Assembly (NCBI GenBank): GCA_019247975.1
Contig: JAFBAD010000246.1
Location: 1-5,368, forward strand
Direction of reading: 5' to 3'
DNA: 5,368 nt
Source: Acidimicrobiia bacterium
GTDB taxonomy: Bacteria > Actinomycetota > Acidimicrobiia > Acidimicrobiales > Iamiaceae
The notes under the pieces were generated by a model, which made no database searches, was not told the origin of the DNA, and worked only from the letters and a program-made list of their open reading frames with translations. Below are positions 1 through 4,395 of the stretch, piece after piece. Numbering within the stretch: the stretch's first letter is position 1; every line of letters begins with the position of its first letter. Made by a program: the position numbers and the translations under genes.

Positions 1-122
1 GCAGCCATGTTGAGCCCGCGGTACTCGGTGACCAGTGCGGCGGCGGACGAGTCGAAGCGGCCTCGCACCTCTTCGACCACGGCGACCTTCTCGGGCCTCG
101 GGTTGCCTTCTTCTCTCGGCAC
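1..122 (-). CDS. rplJ: Ribosomal protein L10, N-terminal fragment (runs off the left edge)
   Basis: The first 40 codons of L10, the protein that anchors the L7/L12 dimers to the 50S stalk base and binds its own mRNA leader. Reading leftward from a GTG at 122-120, the protein begins VPREEGNPRPEKVAVVEEVR and continues with the L10-typical stretch ALVTEYRGLNMA. That stretch is the conserved N-terminal rRNA-binding region. The GTG start is chosen because AGAGGA lies 7-8 nt upstream (minus strand, about 135-130) and because the PEK..VVEEVR motif should be near the N terminus. The rest of the gene, and presumably rplL, lie outside the window. The gene follows a structured leader (123-265) that could control its translation. 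Identification rests on the conserved N terminus alone, but leader and gene order agree with it. Confidence 0.92.
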   Translation of the reverse strand, partial: MPREEGNPRPEKVAVVEEVRGRFDSSAAALVTEYRGLNMA

Positions 123-265
123 AGCTGTGTCCTCTGGAACGACGACGGGTGCTGCGCGCACGCAGCACCCGGAGAGGACATGTGTGATGTCCGCCTCGTC
201 GGGCGGGCCCTCGGGGCCCCTTCGACGCCGTTTCCCGGGGGAAGCGGCGTACCGGATGTCTACGG
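123..265 (-). promoter_or_regulatory. L10-type leader of the rplJ(-rplL) mRNA
   Basis: This is the 143-nt leader before rplJ, read leftward. It opens with CCGTAGACATCCGG (265-252), which resembles the 5' strand of known L10 leaders. A 6-bp stem follows (arms 245-250 and 225-230) with a nested TTCC/GGAA helix, then GC-rich hairpins at 205-219 and 192-205. The end of the leader has a 6-bp hairpin (187-192 with 176-181), a perfect 10-bp hairpin (147-156 with 161-170), and a helix pairing 173-180 with the rplJ Shine-Dalgarno (128-135). In characterised bacteria the L10(L12)4 complex binds such a leader at a kink-turn and represses rplJL translation; that role is inferred here. No U-tract follows the 10-bp hairpin, so a translational mechanism fits better than intrinsic termination. 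Confidence 0.75.
147..170 (-). repeat. Perfect 10-bp inverted repeat (stable hairpin) in the rplJ leader
   Basis: The arms GGGTGCTGCG (147-156) and CGCAGCACCC (161-170) are perfectly complementary around a 4-nt loop. The hairpin sits between the rplJ Shine-Dalgarno and its potential antisense segment, so it would bring those two together. On the transcribed strand it is followed by GTCGTCGTTCC, not a run of U, so it does not look like an intrinsic terminator. Confidence 0.8.
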
Positions 266-295
266 CGAGCAAGCTCGATCGGTTGTGGGCGGGTC

Positions 296-301
296 AGGGT
301 A
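296..301 (-). promoter_or_regulatory. Candidate -10 element for the rplJ leader transcript
   Basis: TACCCT on the minus strand matches the actinobacterial TANNNT -10 pattern. It would place a transcription start near 289, some 25 nt before the conserved start of the L10 leader. The expected -35 region (about 319-324, GTCGGT) is a poor match, and it would lie inside the 5' end of the opposite-strand gene. The call depends mainly on position and remains tentative. Confidence 0.3.
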
Positions 302-306
302 GCAGA

Positions 307-753
307 ATGCGGCCCATGACCGACCTCGTGGACCAGCTCATCTCGCACCCCGGCCTCTACGTCGGCTCGGACGTCGACCCGACCGGGGAGCACGGAACCG
401 GCGCCGCCGCGGCCCGGATCGAGGTCCGACCGCTGCCCGGCGGGGCCGGTGTCTCCCTCGACTACGAGTGCCTGCGGCCCGACGCCGGCCTGGTCCACGG
501 CGAGCACGCGGTGCTGGCCCGCACGCCAGGTGGCCTGGTGCTGCTCACCGCGCACCTCCACGCACCGGTGGCGTCGGTCCTCCACGAAGCCGAGCCGGGG
601 CGGTTCCCGGCCGGCGACGACGCGCCCTTCCCGATGGAGATCCGCATCGAGGTGCCCGAGACCGGGCACCTCCGCTACCTCTGGTCCTACGGCATGCCCG
701 GCGAGCAGCTGCGGCTGCGCGACGAGGGCGACCTCCGCCGGGTGGGCGACTAG
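307..753 (+). CDS. Uncharacterised protein, about 148 aa, opposite strand to the ribosomal cluster
   Basis: I do not recognise this protein. Almost every codon from about 316 onward ends in G or C, as expected for real coding sequence in this genome, and the product is balanced and non-repetitive. It begins MRPMTDLVDQLISHPGLYVG. A Gly/Pro-rich linker (roughly residues 25-50) and a mostly beta-like C-terminal half follow, including LVLLTAHLHAPV, MEIRIEVPE and HLRYLWSYGMPGEQLRLRDE. There is no signal peptide, membrane segment or cysteine-pair motif; a small cytosolic beta-rich fold is a guess. Start 307 is preferred because AGGG lies 7 nt upstream; ATG 316 (145 aa) is the alternative and has no visible ribosome binding site. 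The frame is open back to position 7, but that part lies over the rplJ leader and lacks the codon bias. The stop overlaps that of rplA in a shared CTAG. Confidence 0.75.
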   Translation: MRPMTDLVDQLISHPGLYVGSDVDPTGEHGTGAAAARIEVRPLPGGAGVSLDYECLRPDAGLVHGEHAVLARTPGGLVLLTAHLHAPVASVLHEAEPGRFPAGDDAPFPMEIRIEVPETGHLRYLWSYGMPGEQLRLRDEGDLRRVGD

Positions 754-1463
754 GCGACCGCTTCGTCCTCGGCGGGACGGAGGCGGGCGGGGTCCACCTT
801 GATGCCGGGGCCCATCGTCGAGCTCACCGTGATGCGCTTGATGTAGCGGCCCTTCGACGACGCCGGCTTCGCCCGGTTGACCTCGTCCATGACGGCCCGC
901 AGGTTCGTGATCAGCGCCTCGCGCTCGAAGCTGGCCTTGCCCACCGGGACGTGGACGTTGCCGTAGCGGTCGGTGCGGTACTCGACCTTGCCGCCCTTGA
1001 ACTCCTCGACCGCCTTGCCGACGTCCGCGGTGACCGTGCCGGTCTTGGGGTTCGGCATCAGGCCTCGAGGACCGAGCACCCGGCCGAGGCGACCGACGAG
1101 GGGCATGAGGTCCGGCGTCGCGATCGCGAGGTCGAAGTCGAGCATGCCCCCCTCGACCTGCGAGGCGAGGTCGTCGGCGCCGACGATGTCCGCGCCCGCG
1201 GCCCGGGCCTCCTCGGCGGCGGCACCGGCCGCGAACACCGCGACTCGGACGTCCTTGCCCGTGCCCGAAGGCAGGGCGACGGTGCCGCGCACCATCTGGT
1301 CGGCCTTGCGCGGGTCGACGCCGAGGCGGACCGCGAGCTCGACCGACTCGTCGAAGCCGGCGCCCGAGAGGCTCTTCACCAGGTCGACCGCCTCGCCCAG
1401 CGTGTGCAGCTGGTCGCGGTCGAACCGCTTCGTCGCGTCGGAGTACTTCTTGCCTTTCGCCAT
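750..1463 (-). CDS. rplA: Ribosomal protein L1
   Basis: L1 (237 aa, normal length) forms the mobile L1 stalk of the 50S subunit, which guides release of deacylated tRNA from the E site. In many bacteria it also represses its own operon by binding mRNA. The protein starts MAKGKKYSDATKRFDRDQ and carries the family signature LGPRGLMPNPKTGT at about residues 130-143. It ends in the conserved block around KRITVSSTMGPGIKVDP (209-225). The start ATG at 1463 has GGGAG 6 nt upstream (1474-1470). It follows rplK after an 87-nt gap containing two GC-rich inverted repeats. Its TAG stop (752-750) lies in a CTAG shared with the stop of the convergent gene, so there is no room for a terminator between the two reading frames. 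Identification is secure. Confidence 0.98.
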   Translation of the reverse strand: MAKGKKYSDATKRFDRDQLHTLGEAVDLVKSLSGAGFDESVELAVRLGVDPRKADQMVRGTVALPSGTGKDVRVAVFAAGAAAEEARAAGADIVGADDLASQVEGGMLDFDLAIATPDLMPLVGRLGRVLGPRGLMPNPKTGTVTADVGKAVEEFKGGKVEYRTDRYGNVHVPVGKASFEREALITNLRAVMDEVNRAKPASSKGRYIKRITVSSTMGPGIKVDPARLRPAEDEAVA

Positions 1464-1492
1464 GTCTGGCTCCCTGCTCGTCGTGTCACGGA

Positions 1493-1517
1493 CGCCCGGG
1501 CGAGGTCCTCCCGGGCG
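1493..1517 (-). repeat. 8-bp inverted repeat in the rplK-rplA gap
   Basis: CGCCCGGG (1493-1500) and CCCGGGCG (1510-1517) form a perfect 8-bp stem with a 9-nt loop, upstream of the rplA Shine-Dalgarno. No U-tract follows, so termination is unlikely. An RNA-processing, stability or regulatory role is possible. Confidence 0.6.
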
Positions 1518-1535
1518 GGTGTGCTGCGTTGCTGT

Positions 1536-1551
1536 ACCCCCGGCCGGGGGT
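1536..1551 (-). repeat. 16-bp GC-rich palindrome directly after the rplK stop
   Basis: ACCCCCGGCCGGGGGT is a perfect palindrome that starts within the last base of the rplK stop codon. In RNA it would fold as a 6-bp stem with a GGCC loop, or pair between molecules. It lacks a downstream U-tract. It could act as a 3' stabilising hairpin or tune the rplK:rplA ratio; this is inference. Confidence 0.55.
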
Positions 1552-1976
1552 CAGACCACCTCGAGGCCCATGGACCGGGCGGTGCCGGCCACCTGCTTCT
1601 TCGCGGCCTCGATGTCGTTGGCGTTGAGGTCGGGCATCTTGATCTGGGCGATCTCCTCGACCTGCTTCATCGTCACCGACCCGGCCGACTCGCGGCCCGG
1701 GGTCTGGCTGCCCTTCTCGAGCTTCGCCGCTTCGCGCAGGAGCACCGGCGTGGGCGGCGTCTTCGTGATGAAGGTGAACGAGCGGTCCTCGAAGACCGTG
1801 ATCTCGACGGGGACGATCGTGCCCCGCTGGCCCTCCGTCTGTGCGTTGTAGGCCTTGCAGAAGTCCATGATCGCCACGCCGTGGGGGCCGAGCGCGGTGC
1901 CGACGGGCGGCGCGGGCGTGGCCTGGCCGGCCGGGATCTGGATCTTGACGACGGCCGCGACCTTCTTCTTGGCCAT
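1551..1976 (-). CDS. rplK: Ribosomal protein L11
   Basis: L11 (141 aa, normal length) binds 23S rRNA at the GTPase-associated centre. There it contacts EF-Tu, EF-G and release factors and, in many bacteria, is needed for the stringent response and for thiopeptide action. The N-terminal domain has KIQIPAGQATPAPPVGTALG (11-30), containing the Pro-rich segment involved in factor and thiopeptide interaction. The C-terminal RNA-binding domain ends in the family signature VAGTARSMGLEV (129-140). The ATG start at 1976 is preceded by GGGAG with a 5-nt spacer (1986-1982). It lies 60 nt downstream of nusG and is followed by rplA, the conserved order. Identification is secure. Confidence 0.98.
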   Translation of the reverse strand: MAKKKVAAVVKIQIPAGQATPAPPVGTALGPHGVAIMDFCKAYNAQTEGQRGTIVPVEITVFEDRSFTFITKTPPTPVLLREAAKLEKGSQTPGRESAGSVTMKQVEEIAQIKMPDLNANDIEAAKKQVAGTARSMGLEVV

Positions 1977-1995
1977 ACCTACTCCCTTGGGGGAC

Positions 1996-2042
1996 CTCTA
2001 GCCGAAAACGGGGGACGGGGAAGCCTAGGAGCCGGGCTAGAG
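1996..2042 (-). repeat. Inverted repeat spanning the nusG stop codon, upstream of rplK
   Basis: CTCTAGCC (1996-2003) and GGCTAGAG (2035-2042) are perfect 8-bp complements separated by 31 nt. The arm read first on the mRNA contains the nusG stop TAG. A second small stem, TCCC/GGGA (1983-1986 with 1991-1994), covers the rplK Shine-Dalgarno GGGAG. In Escherichia coli, L1 represses the rplK-rplA mRNA at a leader just before rplK, so a regulatory structure is expected here. I cannot match this sequence to the known L1 site. Confidence 0.45.
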
Positions 2043-2789
2043 CTTCGCCACCTGGGCGAACTCGAGCTCGACCGGCGTCTCCCGACCGAAGATGTTGACC
2101 AGCACCTTGACCTTGAGCTGGTCCTCGTTGATCTCGACCACCTCGCCGGAGAAGTCGGCGAAGGGGCCCTCCTTGACCCGCACGGTCTCGCCCTGCTCGT
2201 ACTCGAGGCGGGGGCGACCCTTCTTGGCCAGGGGTTCCTCACCCTCGGGCTTCACCTGGAGGAAGGTGTCGACGTCGCGCTTGGGCAGCGGCGAGGGCTT
2301 GGTGCCGTGGCCGACGAAGCCGGTGACGCCCGGCGTGTTGCGGATCACGTACCACGAGTCGTCGTCGAGGTCGCAGCGCACGAGCAGGTAGCCCGGGAAC
2401 ATCTTCTTCTGGACGACGACCTTCTTGCCGCCCTTGAACTCGACGACGTCCTCCATCGGGATGACGACTTCGTGGATGCGACCCTCCATGTTCATGGAGG
2501 AGGTGCGGGCCTCGAGGTTCTGCTTGACCTTCTTCTCGTAGCCCGACTGGGTGTGGACCACGTACCACCGGCCCGGGCGGTCATACGGGCTCTCGGTCGG
2601 CGCGACCAGCTCCTCGGCGTCGATCGCATCCGCGTCGGCGTCGCCCGCGGGAGCGGCTTCGCCATCGCCCTCGATCGGCGGCGCGGCCTCCTCGGAGCCC
2701 TCGGCGGGCGGGCGGTCGGCGTCGGAGACCGGCTGGTCGTCGGGCTCGTCGGGTTCGGTGGACGGGACGTTGTCGTCGATGTCGGTCAT
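2037..2789 (-). CDS. nusG: Transcription termination/antitermination factor NusG
   Basis: NusG (250 aa) binds the RNA polymerase clamp through its N-terminal NGN domain. Its C-terminal KOW domain contacts Rho or ribosomal protein S10, coupling transcription to termination or translation. NGN begins near residue 74 (RWYVVHTQSGYEKKVKQNL) and contains KKMFPGYLLVR (128-138) and NTPGVTGFVG (151-160). KOW spans about 199-250, with VRVKEGPFADFSGEV. Residues 1-70 are an Asp/Glu/Pro/Ala-rich, probably disordered extension, which makes the protein longer than the roughly 180-aa E. coli form; such extensions are usual in actinobacteria. The start ATG (2789) is chosen from the ATGA overlap with the secE stop; the upstream in-frame region is just secE read in another frame. 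No strong Shine-Dalgarno is visible, so translational coupling to secE is likely. Confidence 0.96.
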   Translation of the reverse strand: MTDIDDNVPSTEPDEPDDQPVSDADRPPAEGSEEAAPPIEGDGEAAPAGDADADAIDAEELVAPTESPYDRPGRWYVVHTQSGYEKKVKQNLEARTSSMNMEGRIHEVVIPMEDVVEFKGGKKVVVQKKMFPGYLLVRCDLDDDSWYVIRNTPGVTGFVGHGTKPSPLPKRDVDTFLQVKPEGEEPLAKKGRPRLEYEQGETVRVKEGPFADFSGEVVEINEDQLKVKVLVNIFGRETPVELEFAQVAKL

Positions 2790-3085
2790 TCGTCGAAGAT
2801 CCAGAGGACGGCCTTGCTCATGCCGTAGTCGAGGGCGGCGATCGCCGCGGTGAGCACGAGGATCGTGATGAACACGATGATCGAGTAGTTGATGACCTCG
2901 GCCCGGGTCGGCCACGCCACCTTGCGGAGCTCGGAGCGCACCTCGCGCACGAACTCGCGCGGCGGCGTCCGCTTCTCCTTGGGGCGCGGAGCGGGTGGCG
3001 CCTTGCGGGTGGCCTTCGGCTCACCGTCGGCGCCCAGCGCGCCTTGGCGCTGGAGCATCCGCTTGGTCTCTCGGTTCATCGCCAT
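2786..3085 (-). CDS. secE: Preprotein translocase subunit SecE
   Basis: SecE (99 aa from this start) is the small clamp subunit of the SecYEG channel in the cytoplasmic membrane. It has one transmembrane helix. The conserved cytoplasmic amphipathic segment SELRKVAWPTRAEV (51-64) is followed by a hydrophobic helix at about 66-86 (NYSIIVFITILVLTAAIAAL). The first 45 residues are basic, Pro/Ala-rich and poorly conserved. ATG 3085 is preferred over the in-frame TTG at 3094: an AGG motif lies 9 nt before the ATG but only 1 nt before the TTG. A further ATG at 3079 is also possible. The stop overlaps the nusG start by 4 bases (ATGA). It follows tRNA-Trp by about 41 nt, a common arrangement. Confidence 0.93.
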   Translation of the reverse strand: MAMNRETKRMLQRQGALGADGEPKATRKAPPAPRPKEKRTPPREFVREVRSELRKVAWPTRAEVINYSIIVFITILVLTAAIAALDYGMSKAVLWIFDE

Positions 3086-3126
3086 CGTGGGCAACCTGGG
3101 CGTGCTGAGGGAATGGACAGGAAAAG

Positions 3127-3199
3127 CAGGGCAGGAGGGACTCGAACCCCCAACCTACGGTTTTGGAGACCGTTGCTCTGCCAGTTGAGCTACTGCCCT
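3127..3199 (-). tRNA. tRNA-Trp, anticodon CCA
   Basis: A complete 73-nt cloverleaf reads on the minus strand. The 7-bp acceptor stem pairs AGGGCAG (3199-3193) with CTGCCCT (3134-3128). The D arm stem is GCTC/GAGC. The anticodon stem is ACGGT/ACCGT around the loop CTCCAAA, giving anticodon CCA. There is a 5-nt variable loop AGGTT and a T arm with TTCGAGT in the loop. The discriminator is G, as expected for bacterial tRNA-Trp. The 3' CCA is not encoded (CTTTTC follows), so it must be added enzymatically. It lies between the anti-sigma factor gene and secE. Any co-transcription would release the tRNA by RNase P and 3' processing, which would cut the polycistronic message here. Confidence 0.97.
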
Positions 3200-3232
3200 A
3201 TTGGGGGTACGACGCGGAGAGCGTAGCCGTCG

Positions 3233-3598
3233 TCAGCCGGCGAGCGGCAGCCGGGCCCGCTTGGATCGGGTGGCGATGACGATCGCGGCACCGGCACCGG
3301 CCGCGGTGGCGGCCGCCAGACCCCCGAGGTAGGCCACCCGCCGGCCCGAGAGCAGGGACCGCACCGCGTGGCGCTCCCCTGCCGCTTCGACGTTGGCGAG
3401 GATCTCGGCGAGCAGGCCGGGCGCCGGTTCGAGCACCTCGGTGCGCAGCGTCCGGAGGGTCCGGAGGAGCTTGCGGTACTGCACCAGCTCGGCCTGGCAG
3501 CGCAGGCAGCGCTCGACGTGGCGCCGGGCGGCGTCGTCCAAGCTGACCGAGCCGTCGGCGGTGGCCGCGAGGACGTCGCCGAGGTCGTCACACCGCAT
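3233..3598 (-). CDS. Zinc-binding anti-sigma factor (ZAS family) with a C-terminal membrane anchor
   Basis: This 121-aa protein probably holds the adjacent ECF sigma factor inactive. The N-terminal half has the ZAS motif H-x3-C-x2-C (His27, Cys31, Cys34, in RHVERCLRCQ). Cys3 lies 24 residues before the His, matching the fourth-ligand position of RsrA-type redox sensors. A Leu/Arg-rich helix follows (about 37-57). A hydrophobic Ala/Gly segment at 88-109 (YLGGLAAATAAGAGAAIVIA) is flanked by basic residues and looks like one transmembrane helix, followed by only about 11 residues. Nearly the whole protein is therefore on one side, presumably cytoplasmic. The start ATG overlaps the end of the sigma gene by 11 nt and has GAGGAG 7 nt upstream, so the pair is translationally coupled. 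The inducing signal cannot be read from the sequence. Confidence 0.87.
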   Translation of the reverse strand: MRCDDLGDVLAATADGSVSLDDAARRHVERCLRCQAELVQYRKLLRTLRTLRTEVLEPAPGLLAEILANVEAAGERHAVRSLLSGRRVAYLGGLAAATAAGAGAAIVIATRSKRARLPLAG

Positions 3599-4199
3599 GG
3601 GCGGACTCCTCGTCCTGGTCGTCGCCCCGACCGGGGAACACCTGGGCCCGCAGCTTGCGGCGGGCCCGGTGGAGACGGACCTTGGCCGCGGACTCGGAGA
3701 TGCCCAGCTCGGCCGCGATCGCCTCGTGGGACAGGTCGTAGATGTCGCGGAGGACGACGACCGCCCGCAGGCGAGGCGGCAGCTCCTCGAGGGCCCCCTC
3801 GACCCGGGACCGCAGATCCGCGACGTCAGCCAACGCGGCCGGATCGTGGCTGGCGTCGACCACCGGCCCGAGCTCCTCGTCGAGCTCCTCGTGGCGGTGG
3901 CGGGCCCGGCGCCGCAGCTGGTTGGACGCGCAGTTCGCGGTGATCCGGTAGAGCCAGGTCGTGAACTGGGCGTCGCCCCGGAACCGCTTCAGGCCCCGGT
4001 AGGCCCGCAGGTACGACTCCTGGACGACGTCACGGGCGTCGTCCTCGTCGCCCGTCAGCCGGAGCGCGAGCGTGTAGGAGTCGGAATAGGTCCGTCGCAC
4101 GAGTTCCTCGAACGCCTGGTGATCGCCTTCCTTGGCGAGGGCGACCAGGTCGGCCAGATCGGCCGGCATCGGCGGATCAGACCCGTGCGGAACCACCAC
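3588..4199 (-). CDS. ECF-family (sigma-70 group 4) RNA polymerase sigma factor
   Basis: This 203-aa protein directs RNA polymerase to a stress-type regulon. The sigma-2 domain covers about residues 17-100: FEELVRRTYSDSYTLALRL, then DEDDARDVVQESYLRAYRGL (core binding and -10 recognition), then FTTWLYRITANCASNQLRRR. Sigma-4 covers about 130-187: LEELPPRLRAVVVLRDIYDL, then the helix-turn-helix EAIAAELGISESAAKVRLHR that reads the -35. There is no sigma-3, as expected for ECF. The likely start is GTG 4199, because AGGAG lies 5 nt upstream; GTG 4196 and ATG 4169 are alternatives, and ATG 4169 has no clear ribosome binding site. The Shine-Dalgarno overlaps the rpmG stop codon. The 3' end overlaps the anti-sigma gene by 11 nt. 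The pairing resembles SigR/RsrA or SigH/RshA, but the exact ECF group is not assigned. Confidence 0.92.
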   Translation of the reverse strand: MVVPHGSDPPMPADLADLVALAKEGDHQAFEELVRRTYSDSYTLALRLTGDEDDARDVVQESYLRAYRGLKRFRGDAQFTTWLYRITANCASNQLRRRARHRHEELDEELGPVVDASHDPAALADVADLRSRVEGALEELPPRLRAVVVLRDIYDLSHEAIAAELGISESAAKVRLHRARRKLRAQVFPGRGDDQDEESAHAV

Positions 4200-4204
4200 G
4201 GTTA

Positions 4205-4209
4205 CTCCT
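4205..4209 (-). promoter_or_regulatory. Shine-Dalgarno of the sigma gene overlapping the rpmG stop codon
   Basis: AGGAG on the minus strand shares two bases with the rpmG TAG (4210-4208) and precedes the GTG at 4199 by 5 nt. This decides the sigma start and implies that ribosomes ending rpmG are delivered directly to the sigma initiation site. Confidence 0.65.
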
Positions 4210-4372
4210 ACCGCGTCTCCTTGTGGAGGGTGTGGGCGCGGTCCCACTTGCAGTACTTGTTCATCTCGATGCGCTCACGGTCGTTGAGCTTGTTCTTCAT
4301 CGTGATGTAGTTGCGGCGCTTGCAGGTCGTGCACTCGAGGGTGACCTGGACCCGCTTGTCGTTCTTTGCCAT
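4208..4372 (-). CDS. rpmG: Ribosomal protein L33
   Basis: L33 (54 aa, typical length) is a small 50S protein near the E site. The sequence begins MAKNDKRVQVTLECTTCKRR and continues NYITMKNKLNDRERIEMNKY, ending in the family-typical HTLHKETR. The first zinc-ribbon half is present as Cys14-x2-Cys17. The second half, usually another CxxC, is Cys41-x2-Asp44 (YCKWD), so only three cysteines remain. Start ATG 4372 has a purine-rich AGAAGAG 9 nt upstream. It lies 23 nt downstream of tuf and is followed after 8 nt by the sigma gene. The tuf-rpmG-(tRNA-Trp)-secE order is common in bacteria. The identity is secure although the ORF is short. Confidence 0.95.
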   Translation of the reverse strand: MAKNDKRVQVTLECTTCKRRNYITMKNKLNDRERIEMNKYCKWDRAHTLHKETR

Positions 4373-4395
4373 TGCGTGTCGCTCTTCTTCCTGCG

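Noticed and set aside
147..170. Intrinsic terminator before rplJ
   Set aside because: The 10-bp hairpin is strong, but the transcribed strand continues GTCGTCGTTCC without a U-run, and it sits just upstream of a ribosome binding site.
7..306. Upstream extension of the plus-strand unknown gene, adding about 100 residues
   Set aside because: The frame is open but lies over rplJ and its structured leader. It lacks the codon bias seen after 316 and has Ser/Thr-rich content typical of a shadow frame.
468..2828. Very long (786-codon) plus-strand open frame lying antisense to rplA, rplK and nusG
   Set aside because: It is the mirror of GC-rich third positions in three certain minus-strand genes. 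Its product is Arg/Asp/Leu/His-rich low-complexity sequence with no recognisable domain, and it crosses several gene boundaries.
2790..2915. Longer NusG start giving 292 aa
   Set aside because: The extra residues are His/Arg-rich and lie entirely within secE read in another frame. The ATG in the ATGA overlap at 2789 explains the gene.
4200..4247. ATG at 4247 as the sigma factor start
   Set aside because: It lies inside rpmG, which is securely identified. A clear Shine-Dalgarno points to GTG 4199.
3393..4310. Plus-strand frame of about 305 codons opposite the sigma and anti-sigma genes
   Set aside because: The opposite-strand proteins have clear sigma-2, sigma-4 and ZAS motifs with Shine-Dalgarno support. 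The plus-strand product has no recognisable features.
4373..4395. Promoter or terminator between tuf and rpmG
   Set aside because: The 23-nt gap contains only a purine-rich ribosome binding region. There is no hairpin and no -10/-35 pair.
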